In this document: in pieces, positions 61,001 to 64,000 of the stretch
How the letters are laid out: every line of letters starts with the position of its first letter
Numbering within the stretch: position 1 is the stretch's first letter
Assembly: GCA_001949185.1 (NCBI GenBank)
Contig: BDGG01000001.1
Location: 1,045,153-1,109,152 of the forward strand
DNA from: Ramazzottius varieornatus
Taxonomy: Eukaryota; Tardigrada; Eutardigrada; Parachela; Ramazzottiidae
Direction: 5' to 3'
DNA length: 64,000 bases
The notes under the pieces: model-generated
What the model was told of the DNA's origin: nothing
The model's input: only the letters and a program-made list of their open reading frames with translations
The model's database searches: none
Program-made: the position numbers and the translations under genes

Positions 61001-61587
61001 CGATCAAACACGAACAACTTGAGACTCGAACCTTTCAAAGGAACTCAGTTGTCATTCATAAACATTTACCTTGTCGCAGGTTCCTTTGGTCGGCCTCGCT
61101 TCTTCGACCCTTTCGGAACAGCTGCTCTCTTCACATATCTGCAAAATATTTCGAAGCATTTTCCGCATTACAGTCATTCCGCAATTTGCCAACGCATACT
61201 GGAATTTCGAATTTCGAGGAACATTTAGAGAACGTGCCGTGTCGTTGATCCTTTCTTTGCTCGGCCTCCTTTGTTCCTCGCTCCGTTTTCGGCGTCCAAA
61301 ACCGGTGACCTAGCAGCTTCCGGTTCAACAGGGAGAAGTCCAGCAGCTCCAAGAGGATCCAGTGCGGATAGAACGGAAGCAGGCTGGTCGTCGTTCGAAA
61401 CGATTGAGACGAAGGCGTTCGATTCAATATCAGTTACCGCGGTTACTTTCATGACGTCCTCGCATCCGTCTACCTTCTCCGCCACCTGCGTTAACAAGTC
61501 CTCCATATATACCTCAACGGCCTCGCGGTGGCCGTCCATGGCCATTAGCTTCTCGGAACAATCTGGAACGTCTGCGAGAATGTTCAC
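58033..61587 (-). CDS. MYST-family histone acetyltransferase
   Basis: A multi-exon gene on the minus strand. N-terminal exons (about 61587-61240, 61138-61070 with AT-hook KRGRPKEP, 60997-60890, 60806-60619, 60565-60330) are basic/acidic linker. A segment EDVDLFEEVRRRAL (about 60075) is typical just before a MYST core. Then come the C2HC finger exon (about 59575-59490, CIYMCEFCLRQFDSSRFLSEHY reading on), the exon with EVDGRDWALYCQRLALLGKL and LLYDVEHFCFYVL (59320-59030), the exon with LSCIVVLPPYQGVGYG (58930-58830: the Cys, and the Q-x-x-G-x-G acetyl-CoA loop), and PGTPEKPLSDDGE (about 58700). The last exon has a winged-helix-like segment. It acetylates histone tails using acetyl-CoA. It is divergent from KAT6/KAT7, and the exact subfamily is uncertain. 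Some splice borders are approximate. Confidence 0.88.
58372..58413. repeat. GTGGCGCACG foldback, MYST intron
   Basis: GAGTGGCGCACGTTT and GCATGCGTCACTTTG form an imperfect inverted pair, a member of the same family as 59.6 kb. Confidence 0.55.
59625..59818. repeat. foldback repeat with double GTGGCGCA palindrome, MYST intron
   Basis: Outer inverted ends GGGAGCTCGGAAACAAATTC and CGTCTGCCGAGCTCCC enclose two palindromic pairs, CAGTGGCGCACGTTAAC/ATGCGCCACTTAG and CAAGTGGCGCAAG/ACGTGCGCCACTTAG. Confidence 0.8.
60248..60298. repeat. GTGGCGCACG foldback, MYST intron
   Basis: CAAGTGGCGCACGTCTTCAG and CTGAAGCGTTCGTCACTTCG form a diverged inverted pair. Confidence 0.55.
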
Positions 61588-62906
61588 TACAATTTTCCGA
61601 AAATACAGTAATCAGCATAAAATCGACAGGTGGTTGGTACACTACAGTGCGTAACGGAAGGTCAGGGTTGATTGATACCTTCCGTCTGCTCCTCTGCGAC
61701 CAAAGATTCTGTTTGTCCCATCGGTAAATCCAAAAGTTTCAACCACGCAACCTTCCCATTCCTTTAAAATGGCCTTCCATAAACACAGATCTCATTGAAC
61801 TCGTTCAACAAACGGGAAAGTCTGGAAGAACATCTTGGAGTAAGAGGAATAAGAAACCGGCGGAAACGATGCAACAAAATAATGGCGATCAGTCAGCGAA
61901 TGTAAACAATGTGACGCCACACCACCCCGCCTCTTTTCACTTCCGACGTATCAGAATTCTCAGATCGGTGCCTGGCTCAGCAGACCGAGCCGCGCACCAG
62001 CGATGGACGGGTAACAGTACAAAACCGCGTAGCAGTGCGGAACCATACGGCAGCAGTGTGGCACGGCAGTACGGTTGCGCAACCGCAAGGAAGATTGGGA
62101 GAAAAATTCCGTGCAGTACGCACCGTATAATTCTGGAACAGTGTCGCATCGCCTAGTAGCGCAGGCGCCCTAGCTGCCAGCATGAAGTTTGTGACTGATT
62201 GCCTGTTCGGTCGGGTGTTTCTCTCTTAGAATTCACCGAATAAGCTGAGGTCGGTCATGTAACATGTGTTTTCGTGTGCTATAAGCCAGAGACGGAATTC
62301 CCTTTTGATTTTAGCATCCTAGGCTTCAACCACTCCTTCAGAAACGCTGTTTTAATGACTGTGGTGAAATTTTCACCGATATTTTTCGGCGATGTACCAT
62401 CTTTCTCGATCGAAAAAGCTTGATGGTTTGCTGTTTCCTAAGATATCTCAATTCAGAGGAAAAAATGCCGTTAAAACAAAATTTTCGTTGGGTATGCCGT
62501 CCGCACAGCATATGGAACAGCGTTTGCAGCATGGTACCGCAAGAAAAAATTTCGGAAATAACCGCGTGCCGAACGTGCAGCAAGTTTCTGCGAGCCCGAA
62601 GTATGGTTCGGGCTCGCTGATAAACACGACTCTCGAACTTCAGGAGAGGAGAAACTAAAGATTTTCGTTGAACACAGGAAGATAAAAATGAAAAATAGAT
62701 TCTGAGAGATGCTAAATGGGGTGAACAGAAGGCACTATCCGAAAACCGAGGACAAAACCGCCCAAGTCAATGAAGCGAGACTGAACCAGCTGAGCACACT
62801 TGTCCAAGAAAAATTTGCAACACGAAAAGCTCTAGACAGTCAAAAGAAGAGGCAAGAGAAAACTATCTGACTTCAGAAAGAAGACTGCAATTTCTTTCCG
62901 GGAACT

Positions 62907-63725
62907 TTACACCGAATCTGCTAACAAAGACAGCGCGTCCTCCATTACTGAGTCATCCATCTCCAGGGAATAGCTGGAATCAAGACCAGATTCGTAGTCA
63001 GGCCCTGAGTGATTCAGAAAGGACTGCGGCGCTGAAGGAAGACTTTTGAGGTAATGGTCCAGAACAACGGCCACTAAAAAGAAAAATTCATACCATGTCA
63101 TAATAGTCACTTCAGAATGATTGAGTATAGGCAGCTCGATTAGTTCCGTACCGTCTCCTGGAGGAGAACAGCCAAGGTGGCGAACGCTTTTCCCCGACAG
63201 TTCACGCATCAAATAATCAAAGTTTCGCGTGCCGCTGGAAAAGAATATGAGTTGCTCGAATATGTTAATCCCTTTATCTTAGTTGTGTAACTTGGGGAAC
63301 TGCTAGACGAGTAAAGTAAACCGACGTTTGCGTTTGTAGATCGAAAACATCAGCATTCGGACTTGCAGGATCCTTCTGTGCAGTAAAGAACGATCCGGAA
63401 TAGCTGGTAGAGGGAGTCGCAGTGGGCGAAAGTGCGGTGAAGTACCGACCATCCGCGGATCTAACTCGAACCTCTCTGAAGAAAGAGAGGACACGCTACT
63501 CGATGCTTTGCCCAATACGAAGGGAATAACCAGCTTACTCTAAAGGACTTCCGGTCGGTGAAGTTTGTTTGAAGACGTCAATCAAGGACAATGGTGAGTC
63601 CAACGCCAGTATCTGTAGACTTCCGCCGGCAGCGATGTCCGGTATCGAAATCTCTTGAGCGCCACCGGAAATGGTAGCCCAGTCTGCAAGAACGTCCATC
63701 GTGGCTGGTTCTGCTTGGCTTGTCA
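62907..63725 (-). CDS. 3' exons of an unrecognised gene
   Basis: Three exons join in phase: 63725-63539, 63475-63292 and 63233-62907. They encode about 230 residues with SADGRYFTALSPTATPSTSY, then GTRNFDYLMRELSGKSVRHL, a hydrophobic stretch around TWYEFFFLVAVVLDHYL and an acidic C-terminus (MEDALSLLADSV). Splice borders are good, and the segment is clearly coding, but I do not recognise the family. The 5' part probably lies beyond the window. An alternative is that the hydrophobic stretch is partly a retained small intron. Confidence 0.6.
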
Positions 63726-63793
63726 CTACAAGGGAAAAAATAAGGAGCGGGAACACCACAGATGAGCGCGCGGCAAACAGACTCAACAGAATC

Positions 63794-63885
63794 GTCTTCC
63801 CAAGCGGCGCACGTTTTGCGTCACTGCCCAAAAGGTGCGCCACTTGGGGAAAACCATGGTGCCGGGTTTTGTCATCCGAGCTCGC
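63794..63885. repeat. GGCGCACGTT foldback family copy
   Basis: CCAAGCGGCGCACGTTTTGC and GGTGCGCCACTTGGGGAAAA pair imperfectly; ATCCGAGCTCGC follows, like the outer end of the 59.6-kb copy. Confidence 0.65.
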
Positions 63886-64000
63886 AAATTCAATGACTTT
63901 CGGAGTTCGTGCATTTCCACCCCGGATGGTATACGCAATCAGACGCCGGAGTCCGAGTGATAATTCCCGTAAACAGTCATACAGCAGTGTGCCGAGGCTG

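Overview
This window looks like nuclear DNA from an invertebrate metazoan; I cannot name the phylum. Coding sequence is split by GT-AG introns, protein genes are animal-type (a Wnt ligand, a MYST acetyltransferase, a 7TM receptor, Ly6-like proteins), and non-coding DNA is crowded with short foldback/MITE-like elements. Two 50-base N runs (36493-36542, 49678-49727) mark assembly gaps. I found no rRNA, tRNA, CRISPR array or bacterial operon.

Layout. 1.6-3.6 kb (+): a complete four-exon Wnt gene, closest to Wnt11. 4.1-7.1 kb (+): an unrecognised multi-exon gene whose 3' part carries in-frame stops. 10.3-22.1 kb (-): a Ser/Thr kinase rebuilt from phase-matched exons, with a 9.7-kb intron (21663-11938). 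26-29.6 kb: retrotransposon remnant, microsatellite and two Ly6-like sequences (-). 30.6-31.8 kb (-): a divergent rhodopsin-like 7TM receptor. 38.4-45.3 kb (-): one gene of three phase-matched exons joining a SAM domain, a helical region, an FN3 domain and an AIG1-like GTPase. 50.7 and 53.2-54.1 kb (-): an unknown exon and an ankyrin-repeat exon. 55.5-56.6 kb: decayed pogo/CENPB-type transposase. 57.2-57.7 kb (+): a small basic protein ending in a PIP-box (PCNA-binding) motif. 58.0-61.6 kb (-): a MYST acetyltransferase, tail to tail with the previous gene. 62.9-63.7 kb (-): 3' exons of an unrecognised gene.

Main discovery candidate. Inside the kinase intron, 16981-20052 is a 3.07-kb element with ~165-bp terminal inverted repeats. 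It carries an intact 186-codon TATA-binding-protein-like ORF, with all four DNA-kinking phenylalanines and both minor-groove asparagines, head to head with a truncated ORF holding the Walker A motif of a virus-type packaging ATPase. The start codons overlap in one CATG. This looks like a virus-derived (adintovirus/Polinton-like) or non-autonomous mobile element carrying its own TBP core. I know of no description of such an arrangement.

The repeat landscape is the other theme. At least seven foldback/MITE families are present, some flanked by TA. A truncated non-LTR retrotransposon is nested in a MITE that lies in an intron of the SAM/GTPase gene, and both assembly gaps fall at the centre of foldback elements.
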